This document shows positions 38,620-47,065 of a stretch of 64,000 nucleotides of DNA, one piece after another; position 1 is the stretch's first letter, and each line of letters begins with the position of its first letter. Below the pieces are notes generated by a model. That model had not been told where the DNA came from. It made no database searches and saw nothing but the letters and a program-made list of their open reading frames with translations. The translations under genes and the position numbers were made by a program. The DNA is from Cytobacillus solani (GTDB lineage: Bacteria > Bacillota > Bacilli > Bacillales > Cytobacillaceae), in the NCBI RefSeq assembly GCF_001420595.1, contig NZ_LJIX01000006.1:3767058-3831057 (forward strand), given 5' to 3'.

Positions 38620-39606
38620 TTATTTATTTTCTTTATACCATCCATCAATTTTACTTAGGATTTTTTCTACTTCGGCTGTTTTCGATAAGCTAGGCAGATT
38701 GACGAGAAGTACCTGCTTTGGCGGCTTTACTCCCTCTCCCTTTTTTTGGAGAATAAAGATGCTTTTCGCAGCGTTTTTATTTTTGAATAAACTAAGGGGA
38801 AGCTGCAATAGGCCTTGAATAATTCCATACTTCTTTATGTATTCATGAAGCATTGGAGCTTGCTCACTCTCAAAAATCCCATTCGGTACAATAAAAAATA
38901 GGTAGCCGCCTGCTTTCACATGTCTCATGCTCTGCTCAATGAACAGATGATGTGCATATGTATGCCCTTTTTCTGCTTTCATTTCATAATCAGCTGCCCT
39001 TAGATCATTAGGGTAATAACCAACAGGCAAATCGCTGACAACTACATCTGCTTCTTCTATAAATAAAGGTTCCAGACTATCCTGATTAAAAAATTGGATT
39101 GGGTGCTGCTGTAAATTCGCATTTACATAGCTTAACTTAATTAGGATATCATCAATATCAAGTCCAATCGCCTCTACTGCCTTCGATTGCTGCTGATTAA
39201 TAACAGTCGTTAATAAGTTACCCGTTCCAACTGCCGGATCGAGAAGTCGAAAAGACTGATCGTGTACAAATTTATCAACTAAATAACCAACCAGCATCCC
39301 GACGGCATCAGGAGTCATTTGATGATTATGCTGGACAATCTCTTTCATGCCCTTAAGGATAGCTAGCTGGAATGATTTTCGAATTTCTTCATTAGAGAAG
39401 CGATTTAAATGGATCGAGTCATAACTTTTTGTTAATCTTTTAATCGTCAATTCACTCAATTCATCTCTTTGCAGAATACTCCCCTGGAAAATATTCTCTC
39501 CTGTTTCAGCTAATGCCTCTAAATATGTACATGCTAACTCTTCTTGAATAATCATCGCTGTTTCATTAAAAACGGTAAATAATTCTTCTACCGGTACTAC
39601 GCTCAT
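38620..39606 (-). CDS. ytxK: Class I SAM-dependent methyltransferase, YtxK
   Basis: 328 residues resembling the N6-adenine methyltransferase subunit of type I restriction systems. The SAM motif is LLDPAVGTGNLLTTV, and the catalytic NPP(Y/F) is replaced by DLPVGYYP. No restriction or specificity subunit is nearby, so it is a stand-alone enzyme; its target is unknown to me. An N-terminal helical region (1-90) precedes the catalytic domain. GGGAGG lies before the ATG. It sits upstream of ackA, as in B. subtilis. Confidence 0.88.
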   Translation of the reverse strand: MSVVPVEELFTVFNETAMIIQEELACTYLEALAETGENIFQGSILQRDELSELTIKRLTKSYDSIHLNRFSNEEIRKSFQLAILKGMKEIVQHNHQMTPDAVGMLVGYLVDKFVHDQSFRLLDPAVGTGNLLTTVINQQQSKAVEAIGLDIDDILIKLSYVNANLQQHPIQFFNQDSLEPLFIEEADVVVSDLPVGYYPNDLRAADYEMKAEKGHTYAHHLFIEQSMRHVKAGGYLFFIVPNGIFESEQAPMLHEYIKKYGIIQGLLQLPLSLFKNKNAAKSIFILQKKGEGVKPPKQVLLVNLPSLSKTAEVEKILSKIDGWYKENK

Positions 39607-39673
39607 TCCAAAATCCTCCCGTTCGTATTCTATTGTCCTATTTTAAAGTGGATTGATTGATATCTCAAGTTTA

Positions 39674-39706
39674 AGAAAAAACGCCCCGGATATTGACCCG
39701 GGGCTT
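39674..39706 (-). terminator. Terminator of tpx
   Basis: GCCCCGG/CCGGGGC arms (39683-39689 with 39698-39704), followed by GTTTTTT on the minus strand. Confidence 0.9.
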
Positions 39707-39712
39707 ACTTTA

Positions 39713-40213
39713 TTACTTCGCTTGTTTTGCTGCTTCGATTGCTGCTTCATAGTTTGGATGATCTGTTGCTTCGCTCACATATTCTGCATATGTTACTGTA
39801 TCGTTTGAATCAACAACAAAAACTGCACGTGCTAAAAGACGAAGCTCTTGAATAGCAACTCCATATGCTTCACCAAAAGATAAATCGCGATGATCTGAAA
39901 CCGTTTGAACATTTTCAATTCCAGCTGCAGCACACCAGCGTTTCTGCGCAAATGGTAAATCCACACTTACAGTAAGGATTTTAACATTTCCTAATTTAGA
40001 AGCTTCTTCATTGAATCGACGAGTCTGCGCATCGCAAACGCCTGTATCAATGGAAGGAACAACACTAATTAATCGTACTTGCCCTTTTGAATCTGCTAAA
40101 GTTACTTCGGTTAAATCATTTGCAAGAACTTTAAAATCAGGAGCTTTCTTCCCAACCTTTACTTCATTACCTAATAACGTAACTGGGTTTCCTTTAAATG
40201 TAATTGATGCCAC
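39713..40213 (-). CDS. tpx: Thiol peroxidase (atypical 2-Cys peroxiredoxin)
   Basis: Reduces hydroperoxides with thioredoxin. The 166-residue protein has the peroxidatic Cys60 ([18 protein letters not shown]) and the resolving Cys94 (KRWCAAAG), the pattern of the Tpx family. The start is GTG 40213, nine bases after AAGGAGG; the upstream ATG directly abuts the Shine-Dalgarno. Monocistronic with its own terminator. Confidence 0.96.
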   Translation of the reverse strand: MASITFKGNPVTLLGNEVKVGKKAPDFKVLANDLTEVTLADSKGQVRLISVVPSIDTGVCDAQTRRFNEEASKLGNVKILTVSVDLPFAQKRWCAAAGIENVQTVSDHRDLSFGEAYGVAIQELRLLARAVFVVDSNDTVTYAEYVSEATDHPNYEAAIEAAKQAK

Positions 40214-40302
40214 TACACTCATCCTCCTTAAACTCATATATGTACATTGTAAATATATCTTTTCAGCATCCTTTTTGCAAAGGTTAAGTTTAGAAAAGCA
40301 TG

Positions 40303-40336
40303 AAAAAAGTTAACTTTCCATCCTCGGAAAGTTAAC
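40303..40336 (-). terminator. Terminator of ytfJ
   Basis: An 11-bp perfect stem GTTAACTTTCC/GGAAAGTTAAC with TTTTTT after on the minus strand. Confidence 0.9.
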
Positions 40337-40344
40337 CCTTTGCA

Positions 40345-40824
40345 TTAAATATCTAACTCATGCTTCGCCCCATCATAATCTTGTTTATTGCTCGCAGACT
40401 GATTACTGCCTTGATTATTGTTATTGCTATTTTTACTATTAAACATCTGCTGAATTTTATCTACCGCCTGAGGAGCTAGATCAAGAATTTTCTCATATAA
40501 ATGCGTACTTTCATCCAAATGCACCATTTTTACTTCTTTCGAATTAACAATGAGGAATGCAATTGGAGTGATGGAAACACCGCCTCCGCTCCCTCCGCCA
40601 AATGGATGTCCGCCTGATTGCCCTTGCCCGCCGCTGCTTGATTGACTATCAAGTTTAAATTCGCTTCCTCCAGCAGCAAACCCAAAACCTACTTTTGAAA
40701 CAGTTAGTATCACGCTGCCATCAGGTGTTTCAACAGGATCACCAATGATCGTGTTAACATCGATCATTTCCTTCAGATTTTCCATAGCAGTCGTCATTAG
40801 CCCTTGAATTGGATGGTCAGACAT
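40345..40824 (-). CDS. ytfJ: GerW family sporulation protein YtfJ
   Basis: 159 residues with the GerW/YtfJ core (residues 1-110: TTAMENLKEMIDVNTIIGDP, FGFAAGGSEF), a Gly/Ser/Gln-rich middle loop and an Asn/Gln-rich tail. In B. subtilis, loss impairs spore germination. GGGGAGG precedes the ATG. It follows ytfI by 17 bases, so they form a unit. Confidence 0.92.
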   Translation of the reverse strand: MSDHPIQGLMTTAMENLKEMIDVNTIIGDPVETPDGSVILTVSKVGFGFAAGGSEFKLDSQSSSGGQGQSGGHPFGGGSGGGVSITPIAFLIVNSKEVKMVHLDESTHLYEKILDLAPQAVDKIQQMFNSKNSNNNNQGSNQSASNKQDYDGAKHELDI

Positions 40825-40841
40825 AACGAAAGCCTCCCCTT

Positions 40842-41537
40842 CTATACTGTTTTAGTTTTATCATTGGATAAGGCAGATAAAGGCTTTGTTTTAAAAGCAG
40901 CCCTTCCGCCTTTCCAATATTTAATTAATTTGATACCTGCTACCATAGCATGTCCGATTCGAAATTGAAAAATACATGTAATTATCGTTTGTGATACGGC
41001 AAATTGAAATTGCGGAGTGATTGTTATAGTAGGAGCAGCCTTTAATTTCATATAGTGACTAATAAGCCCAATTACACTCCCTTTTAACGCCCAAAAAGCA
41101 CCTGTAAGCATACCTGTATAAGCTGCATCTCCAATCCCGACCATCGTATGCCACGAGAATTCCTTAATAGAAATTTTCTTTAAGAAACTTTTAACAATCC
41201 GATGGAGTGAAACAACATGTGTTAGAAGCTCTTTAGCATCTTGAATACTATTCAATAGGTCTGCGGCTGAATATTGTTTCGTATCTTTCTTCTCCGTACT
41301 CCCTAAAGGTCCAGCAGTTTTCTTTTCCTTTGTCACAATGGTTGGGGAATTATCATCAATTTTAATAAGGGGAATTTCCTTTTTATACTTGATTAATCCA
41401 AACCATGCTTTAAACTCAATTTTTAAATGGTCATTATCATTGTTGTGATAATAATAAAGGAGAATTTTTACTTTCGTTAGAATGACACTAATAATTAATA
41501 GAATAAGAACGCTTAAGGTGATGAGCAGCCATTTCAA
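40842..41537 (-). CDS. ytfI: DUF2953 membrane protein YtfI
   Basis: 231 residues: one N-terminal membrane segment (1-20, LLITLSVLILLIISVIL), a basic/hydrophilic region, and the DUF2953 domain with a further hydrophobic stretch (GMLTGAFWALKGSVIGLI). The start is TTG 41537, after AAAGGTTGTGA. It is paired with ytfJ, suggesting a spore-related role; function unknown. Confidence 0.88.
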   Translation of the reverse strand: MKWLLITLSVLILLIISVILTKVKILLYYYHNNDNDHLKIEFKAWFGLIKYKKEIPLIKIDDNSPTIVTKEKKTAGPLGSTEKKDTKQYSAADLLNSIQDAKELLTHVVSLHRIVKSFLKKISIKEFSWHTMVGIGDAAYTGMLTGAFWALKGSVIGLISHYMKLKAAPTITITPQFQFAVSQTIITCIFQFRIGHAMVAGIKLIKYWKGGRAAFKTKPLSALSNDKTKTV

Positions 41538-41577
41538 TTACTTCACAACCTTTCAGCCTAATAGTATTTCCGATTAC

Positions 41578-41610
41578 ACAAAAAATAAACCTGCCTGCCG
41601 GCAGGTTTAT
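41578..41610 (-). terminator. Terminator of yteJ
   Basis: A 12-bp perfect stem AATAAACCTGCC/GGCAGGTTTATT, TGCC loop, then TTTTTTG on the minus strand. Confidence 0.9.
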
Positions 41611-41612
41611 TG

Positions 41613-42182
41613 CTATTTTTCATGAACAACCGTTGTATCTGAAAACAAATCATGTAATCCTTGCTTTTTTGGCAAAAATGCAACGATTATATAACCAACA
41701 ACAAGCGTGGCGGATATAAATCGTCCAATCCATTCTCTAAATAGAATGGTGCGCCATGACAAGTGATTCCCCTCCAAATCAACAACCTTAATACCAAATA
41801 CCATCTTCCCTAATGTTTGATTAAAGAATCGTGTCATTAACACAAAATACGCATAGAAGATAATGGCTGTCACAATCGAGATTGGTGCAAAGATGCTAAA
41901 CTCATTTAATGAAATATCAAGCAGTCTGAATACTGGATTGACAATCAATCGCTCAATACTGCCGATGACAATTAAATCAAGTAAATACGCCCAAAAGCGC
42001 ATCCAGAATCCAGCAAATCTAACAGGAATATGATTGCCGATTAAATGGCCATTTTCTCTAGAAAGCTGTGGTTTAGAAGAGGTGTCTTTAATCAAAACCG
42101 GATCTTCCATTTCAATAGTTTGATCATTGATTATCATCTCACTATTTCTTAGATCCTTTTCATTCGTTTCATTTGAAGTCAT
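41613..42182 (-). CDS. yteJ: RDD family membrane protein YteJ
   Basis: 189 residues; a hydrophilic N-terminus (1-50), then an RDD domain with three membrane segments and the family's conserved Arg/Asp pattern (GFWMRFWAYLLDLIVIGS, QTLGKMVFGIKVVD, LHDLFSDTTVV). RDD proteins are often poorly characterised transporters or accessory factors. It starts 11 bases after sppA with AGGAGGTG, so the two form an operon. Confidence 0.9.
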   Translation of the reverse strand: MTSNETNEKDLRNSEMIINDQTIEMEDPVLIKDTSSKPQLSRENGHLIGNHIPVRFAGFWMRFWAYLLDLIVIGSIERLIVNPVFRLLDISLNEFSIFAPISIVTAIIFYAYFVLMTRFFNQTLGKMVFGIKVVDLEGNHLSWRTILFREWIGRFISATLVVGYIIVAFLPKKQGLHDLFSDTTVVHEK

Positions 42183-42193
42183 CTTTACACCTC

Positions 42194-43204
42194 CTATTCC
42201 GCATATAGATACATCAGTCTTGGAGAATTAGGCTGTGATAGCATCTTCATCAAGCCTGCCATTTCGATATCTTGCCCCATTATTTTTTGCGCTCCCATAC
42301 TAAATAAAGAGCCGAAGCCAAGGTTGTCCGTATATTTAACTACCTTTGCTCCTTTTAATTTATGATCTTTCTTTAAGACATCAATCACATCTTCTACATA
42401 TCCAAACCCGTCAATTAAATTTAGTTCTAGTGCTTGTCGGCCATCATATATTCTTCCATCAGCAATTTCTTTCACTTTTGCTGCTGGAATATTACGGCCT
42501 TCAGAAATGACCTTCACAAATCCTTCATAGGAATTATTAATCATCGATTGAAGAATTTGTTTCTCCTCCTCTGTCATTTCTCTTGATGGACTCATAATGT
42601 CTTTGTAAGGACCGCTTTTGATTGTAACGAAATCAACCCCATATTTTTCAGCAAGACCAGCATAATTGACTCCTTGCATAATGACACCGAGGGATCCGGT
42701 TAACGTTTCCGGGCTTGCAAAGATTTTATCTGCTGGCGCAGAAATATAATAGCCGCCAGATGCAGCCATAGAGCCCATTGAAATATAAATTGGCTTTTTT
42801 GTTTCTGCTTGAATTTCTTTTATTTTGTCATGAATTTGTGCGCTTTCAACAACTCCGCCTCCTGGAGTGTTCACTTGAATAATGACAGCCTTTACTGTGT
42901 CATCTTCTTTTACTTGCTCTAGCCTGTCCATAAATCCTTTATGGTTATAGCCGCCAGATGCAAAAAGAGATGTCGCTTCACCTGTGTCCTGGATCGTTCC
43001 ATTCACGTCGAGCACAGCAATCTTTTTCAATTCACTGCCCTCTTCCACTACTTCTTCCATAAATGCGGCATCACTGCCAGCAAATAATTCAGTTATAGAA
43101 CCTTCTACATCACTATACATAATTCCTGTTGCAATATTTGTAATTACTGAGAATACAAATATTGCTGCTGCGATGGCTAATGCAGCCCATCGTTTTCCAT
43201 TCAT
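42194..43204 (-). CDS. sppA: Signal peptide peptidase SppA
   Basis: A membrane-anchored serine protease that degrades leftover signal peptides and, in B. subtilis, protects against some bacteriocins together with YteJ. The 336 residues have an N-terminal anchor (7-28) and the S49 core. The catalytic Ser149 (GSMAASGGYY) and Lys201 (IKSGPYKD) give the Ser/Lys dyad with the 52-residue spacing seen in B. subtilis. AAGGAGGATG precedes the ATG. Operon with yteJ. Confidence 0.96.
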   Translation of the reverse strand: MNGKRWAALAIAAAIFVFSVITNIATGIMYSDVEGSITELFAGSDAAFMEEVVEEGSELKKIAVLDVNGTIQDTGEATSLFASGGYNHKGFMDRLEQVKEDDTVKAVIIQVNTPGGGVVESAQIHDKIKEIQAETKKPIYISMGSMAASGGYYISAPADKIFASPETLTGSLGVIMQGVNYAGLAEKYGVDFVTIKSGPYKDIMSPSREMTEEEKQILQSMINNSYEGFVKVISEGRNIPAAKVKEIADGRIYDGRQALELNLIDGFGYVEDVIDVLKKDHKLKGAKVVKYTDNLGFGSLFSMGAQKIMGQDIEMAGLMKMLSQPNSPRLMYLYAE

Positions 43205-43359
43205 CTAATCATCCTCCTTATTGTCCAATAGTCTTTACGTGATTCACTTTTAAAATGTTTCAAAAACGTGTAAACTGATTTCGACAACCATTATCATACC
43301 AAAAAATTAATAATATGGGTAAAACTTACGTGCAATACCCATCGTCTGGAGGAATCGCT

Positions 43360-44160
43360 ATGTCCGTTCGTCGAAATTTATTTTTTTATCATAAGAAGGA
43401 TGCGGAGATGCTGGAAAAGGTGAAACCCCTTTATGAGCTTGCTACTAGATATGATTTCAATATTATTTCTGATTTTAAAAAGGCTAACATTATTGTCAGT
43501 ATTGGCGGGGATGGTGCATTTTTGCAGGCAGTAAGGAAAACGGGGTTTCGGGATGATTGTTTATATGCAGGAATTTCTACAACTGGAAGCCTTAGTCTAT
43601 ACTGTGACTTCCATTTAGATGACCAGCCAAAAATGATCGAAGCAATGACAAAGGAGCAAATTGAAGTTCGCCGCTACCCGACCATCGAAATCACTGTAGA
43701 CGATCAAACATCCTTTCATTGCTTAAATGAATTTAGCATCCGATCTGCGATTATTAAAACCTTTTTATTAGATGTGTATATTGACGACCTTCATTTCGAA
43801 ACATTCCGAGGAGACGGCATGGTTGTAGCTACTCCAACAGGAAGCACTGCATACAATAAATCATTAAGGGGATCTGTGGTTGATCCGCTGCTTCCTTGTC
43901 TGCAAGTAAGTGAAATGGCTTCGTTAAATAATAACCGCTATCGAACACTTGGATCCTCCTTTATTCTAAGCGGGGAGCGAAAGCTTACATTGGAAGTTGT
44001 ACAGGACGGAAATGACCATCCATCCATGGGGATGGATAATGAGGCATTAAGCATTCAACATGTGAAGAAAATAGATATAAAACTTAGTGACAAGAAAATT
44101 AAAACTGTAAAGCTGAAGGATAACTCATTCTGGGAGAAAGTGAAGAGGACGTTTTTATAA
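43360..44160 (+). CDS. nadK: NAD kinase (second Bacillus type, PpnKB)
   Basis: Phosphorylates NAD to NADP. The 266-residue protein has the GGDG motif (VSIGGDGAFLQA), a conserved NE pair (CLNEFSI) and the catalytic-loop region (RGDGMVVATPTGSTAYNKS). Length and neighbourhood (next to sppA) match YtdI rather than the primary NadK. The start is ATG 43360, seven bases after CTGGAGG; the upstream open frame contains this site. Confidence 0.94.
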   Translation: MSVRRNLFFYHKKDAEMLEKVKPLYELATRYDFNIISDFKKANIIVSIGGDGAFLQAVRKTGFRDDCLYAGISTTGSLSLYCDFHLDDQPKMIEAMTKEQIEVRRYPTIEITVDDQTSFHCLNEFSIRSAIIKTFLLDVYIDDLHFETFRGDGMVVATPTGSTAYNKSLRGSVVDPLLPCLQVSEMASLNNNRYRTLGSSFILSGERKLTLEVVQDGNDHPSMGMDNEALSIQHVKKIDIKLSDKKIKTVKLKDNSFWEKVKRTFL

Positions 44161-44280
44161 GAAAAGCACAAGCATCTTGAAATCCCCCTAATGAAGGGCC
44201 GTACTCCTGTTTTCTAATTGAGTTAGGGCCTTCATACCTTTGATGAACGACTTTCCTCTCGTTAACTAGTCACTCTTTGT
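44161..44280. repeat. Possible degenerate copy of the GCGCAAGCGC repeat
   Basis: GAAAAGCACAAGCATCTTG directly after the nadK stop resembles the start of the repeat at 16131 (GAAAAGCGCAAGCGCCTTT). The CGCTTGCGCTAGAC end is not present, so the copy is truncated or decayed. Confidence 0.35.
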
Positions 44281-44293
44281 CCTTCATAATACG

Positions 44294-44331
44294 AAAGAGC
44301 AGAAGAATCCGTTTGAATTTTTCTGCTCTTT
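44294..44331. terminator. Bidirectional terminator between nadK and the RocB-like gene
   Basis: An 11-bp stem AAAGAGCAGAA/TTCTGCTCTTT (44294-44304 with 44321-44331) around a 16-base loop, between two convergent genes. Confidence 0.7.
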
Positions 44332-44379
44332 ACACTTCTATATTCATGCTAAACTCTAAGTATTTACATTGTTACCTTC

Positions 44380-45996
44380 TTACTGTTCTATATGTGTTAA
44401 CAAAAGATGAGTTAATAGTTTCGGTAGCTGTTCGAATGCAAATGGCATATGGAGCCGCTCTGTTTTTTTATGGGCATCTCTGCCTATAGGACCAACGTTA
44501 ATGACAGGGGCAGTTAACTTTGACATGTCCTGAAACGGAATAGAGTATAGCACCCGGCCTCCAGGCAAATTCGTATCAAACCGGTGCATATCCGCAAGTT
44601 CTCCTTGAAGGCCAGCATAGCTCAAATCACATATTCCATTGAAATAATCAACCGGCATTAATTCAAACCCAAGCTTCTCAGTTGAATAATGAACGATCGA
44701 GTCAGAAAGCTCTTGTATGATCGGATGATCAGCAGTATTAATGGCTGGATAGTAGGGAGGGGCATAGAACAAAATAATCATTGGGCCAAGCTCTTGGCAA
44801 AGCATCGCTAATTGATCAACAACTTGAATGGATTGTTCCCTGCTATCGCCTATTGTTTGTGTGACTATGGACTGCTCTAGAACTGAAATAAACTCATTCC
44901 CTAATTTCTTACAAGCATATTCTTTTAATTCTTCAAATAATAATACACGAATACTTGGAGGCTGACTTAAATCAACCTGAAAGGTGCGATATTTTTCCTT
45001 CATAAAATGTTCCATCTTATTTGCTGCTGCTTCAGCAATGTCTTTCATCTCTTCCATGACATCTGCAGCATTTCTTTTCATTAATAAAAGATTATAAAGA
45101 CTAACAGACCGATGAGGGATTTGCGTTGTATAGTCCTTTTTTAAATCCCGCTGCCATAACAATGTCGGCGGAGGGCTCATTTGACCATTTACAGTTTCAC
45201 ATAGTCTTTCATTCCATTCAATCTCTTGTGTGAGCACGGATGTCATCCAAGCAGCATTCAAACCTGAAAGAGGTTCCCCTACATGGGTCTCCTTTCCAAA
45301 GCATAGCGCCGCAGGCATGATTTTCCCAATAGTTCCGGTGTAAAAATAATGATTTTTATCGTTCGGTTCTAACGCAAACATTGGCTCAGAGTTTAAAAAG
45401 AGCGAGTAGTTTAGCTTATGCTCCTCTGCAAGCTCCAACAGTTTCGGAACGGCTTCCCTCATCCCAACAGAATTGACCTCTTCATCAGGAACCGTTAGTA
45501 ATAATAAATTAAGCTTCCATTGCTCCATTGAAGCTCTTTCCAGCAAGGAAATATGCTGAACAAGTCCACATTTCATATCCATTGTTCCTCGTCCAAAAAG
45601 CCACTCCCTACTTTCCAAATCTTCTCTCGCGTCCTCTGGCAGTTCATCTGCCCGATTAAAAAGTGCCTCCGTCAGCTCAACAGGCTGAAAAGCAAGATGG
45701 TTCAAATCCCCATAATCTTCAACATTGACAACATCAAAATGGCTTATCATAACAACTGTTTTAACTGCTTCTTCATGTTTATATAATGCAGTTAAAAAGG
45801 ATCTCCCATCCATCATTAAATGGTTCTTGATATAGGAAGGATGAGTCGAGAAATAAGGGACTTGCTTTAAATGATGCTCGACTCTTAATGGGAATTGTAT
45901 TTCTGCCTCTGATAAAGAAATACTGCCAATCGAAACGAGATCATTTAATAAATTGAGTAATTGCTCAGCTGACTGCATCTTCATTTTTTCCATCAC
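44380..45996 (-). CDS. M20 family metallopeptidase, RocB-like
   Basis: 538 residues of the M20/M25/M40 superfamily, closest by length and layout to RocB (arginine utilisation). The metal site is visible: SHFDVV, GRGTMDMKCG, VPDEEVNSVG and a late His. There is no signal peptide. RocB has no proven activity and normally lies with rocA/rocD; here it stands alone between nadK and rarD. Starts at GTG 45996 or the next codon ATG (45993); AAGGAG lies 8 or 11 bases upstream. Confidence 0.8.
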   Translation of the reverse strand: MMEKMKMQSAEQLLNLLNDLVSIGSISLSEAEIQFPLRVEHHLKQVPYFSTHPSYIKNHLMMDGRSFLTALYKHEEAVKTVVMISHFDVVNVEDYGDLNHLAFQPVELTEALFNRADELPEDAREDLESREWLFGRGTMDMKCGLVQHISLLERASMEQWKLNLLLLTVPDEEVNSVGMREAVPKLLELAEEHKLNYSLFLNSEPMFALEPNDKNHYFYTGTIGKIMPAALCFGKETHVGEPLSGLNAAWMTSVLTQEIEWNERLCETVNGQMSPPPTLLWQRDLKKDYTTQIPHRSVSLYNLLLMKRNAADVMEEMKDIAEAAANKMEHFMKEKYRTFQVDLSQPPSIRVLLFEELKEYACKKLGNEFISVLEQSIVTQTIGDSREQSIQVVDQLAMLCQELGPMIILFYAPPYYPAINTADHPIIQELSDSIVHYSTEKLGFELMPVDYFNGICDLSYAGLQGELADMHRFDTNLPGGRVLYSIPFQDMSKLTAPVINVGPIGRDAHKKTERLHMPFAFEQLPKLLTHLLLTHIEQ

Positions 45997-46041
45997 TTTA
46001 ATGACTCCTTCTTGTTCGCTTTCGTTAAGAGAATTTACTGT

Positions 46042-46974
46042 TTATATTCCAACACTTTTCCCTTTCCTCCACTTTGCTTCAAGCTGGGTAAATAACTTTG
46101 TTTTTGTAAGAGAATAGATCGAAATAGCTGTCCAGATAAATAAAAACGAGATTAAGTGAATGTTAGAGAAATGTTCATGATAAATAAAGACCCCTAGAAT
46201 TAATGTCAAGGTTGGCGCAATAAATTGTAAAAATCCAAGCGTTGACATAGGAATCTTCTGTGCTCCTTTTGCAAAATAAAGAAGGGGTACTGCTGTTGCT
46301 GCCCCAGCACCTATCAATAATAAATCAGTACCAGTTGATACAGCTAAAAATGAATGGGAACCATTCACAAATAGAATAATCATGTAAATAAACGCAAATG
46401 GTGCAACAACAAGTGTTTCTAATGTTAAACCAATTGCAGAATCTACTGTTACCATTTTTTTCACTAAACCGTATAATCCAAATGTTAATGCAAGAAAAAG
46501 GGATATCCAAGGGAACTGTCCATACGAAATTGTTAATATTAGCACACCGACTAAAGCCATACCAAATGATGTATACTGTGCCAATGACAGCTTTTCTCTA
46601 AAAACAATCATCCCAAGGATCACACTGACTAACGGGTTAATATAATAACCGAGACTTGCTTCAATTAAATGACCAGAGTTAACCGCCCATATGTAGATAA
46701 ACCAATTGCAGCTAACAAAAAGTGAGGCAATAACAAGCGCTGCTAATTGTTTTTTATTGGAGCGAAAATGAATAAGCGTTTGGGTAAACGCCCCCCATTT
46801 CTTAGTAAAGAGCAGGACCGCTACCATAAAGAAAAAGGACCAAAAAATTCGATTAGCCAAAATTTCATCTGCACTCACATGTTGTACAAGCTTCCAATAA
46901 ATCGGCAATAATCCCCATAAAAAGTACGAAAAGCCTGCATAAATAATCCCCATTTGTCCTTCATTGTTTTTCAT
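46042..46974 (-). CDS. rarD: EamA/RarD family transporter
   Basis: 310 residues with about ten membrane helices and two EamA repeats; the start YAGFSYFLWGLLPIYWKLV and RIFWSFFFM are typical of RarD. RarD was named for chloramphenicol sensitivity; the substrate is not established. The start was set at ATG 46974, after TTGAGG; the TTG at 46989 contains this weak site. Confidence 0.85.
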   Translation of the reverse strand: MKNNEGQMGIIYAGFSYFLWGLLPIYWKLVQHVSADEILANRIFWSFFFMVAVLLFTKKWGAFTQTLIHFRSNKKQLAALVIASLFVSCNWFIYIWAVNSGHLIEASLGYYINPLVSVILGMIVFREKLSLAQYTSFGMALVGVLILTISYGQFPWISLFLALTFGLYGLVKKMVTVDSAIGLTLETLVVAPFAFIYMIILFVNGSHSFLAVSTGTDLLLIGAGAATAVPLLYFAKGAQKIPMSTLGFLQFIAPTLTLILGVFIYHEHFSNIHLISFLFIWTAISIYSLTKTKLFTQLEAKWRKGKSVGI

Positions 46975-47065
46975 CTTCACTAGCCTCAATTCTTTCTATT
47001 ATCGAAATATTTATATTATAGGCTGAATTGTAAGATGCTGACAATGTTTATTTTTTCTAATAAAA

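Noticed and set aside
38620-39606. Restriction-modification system at ytxK
   Set aside because: The methyltransferase is isolated; neighbours are ackA and tpx and no endonuclease or specificity gene is seen.
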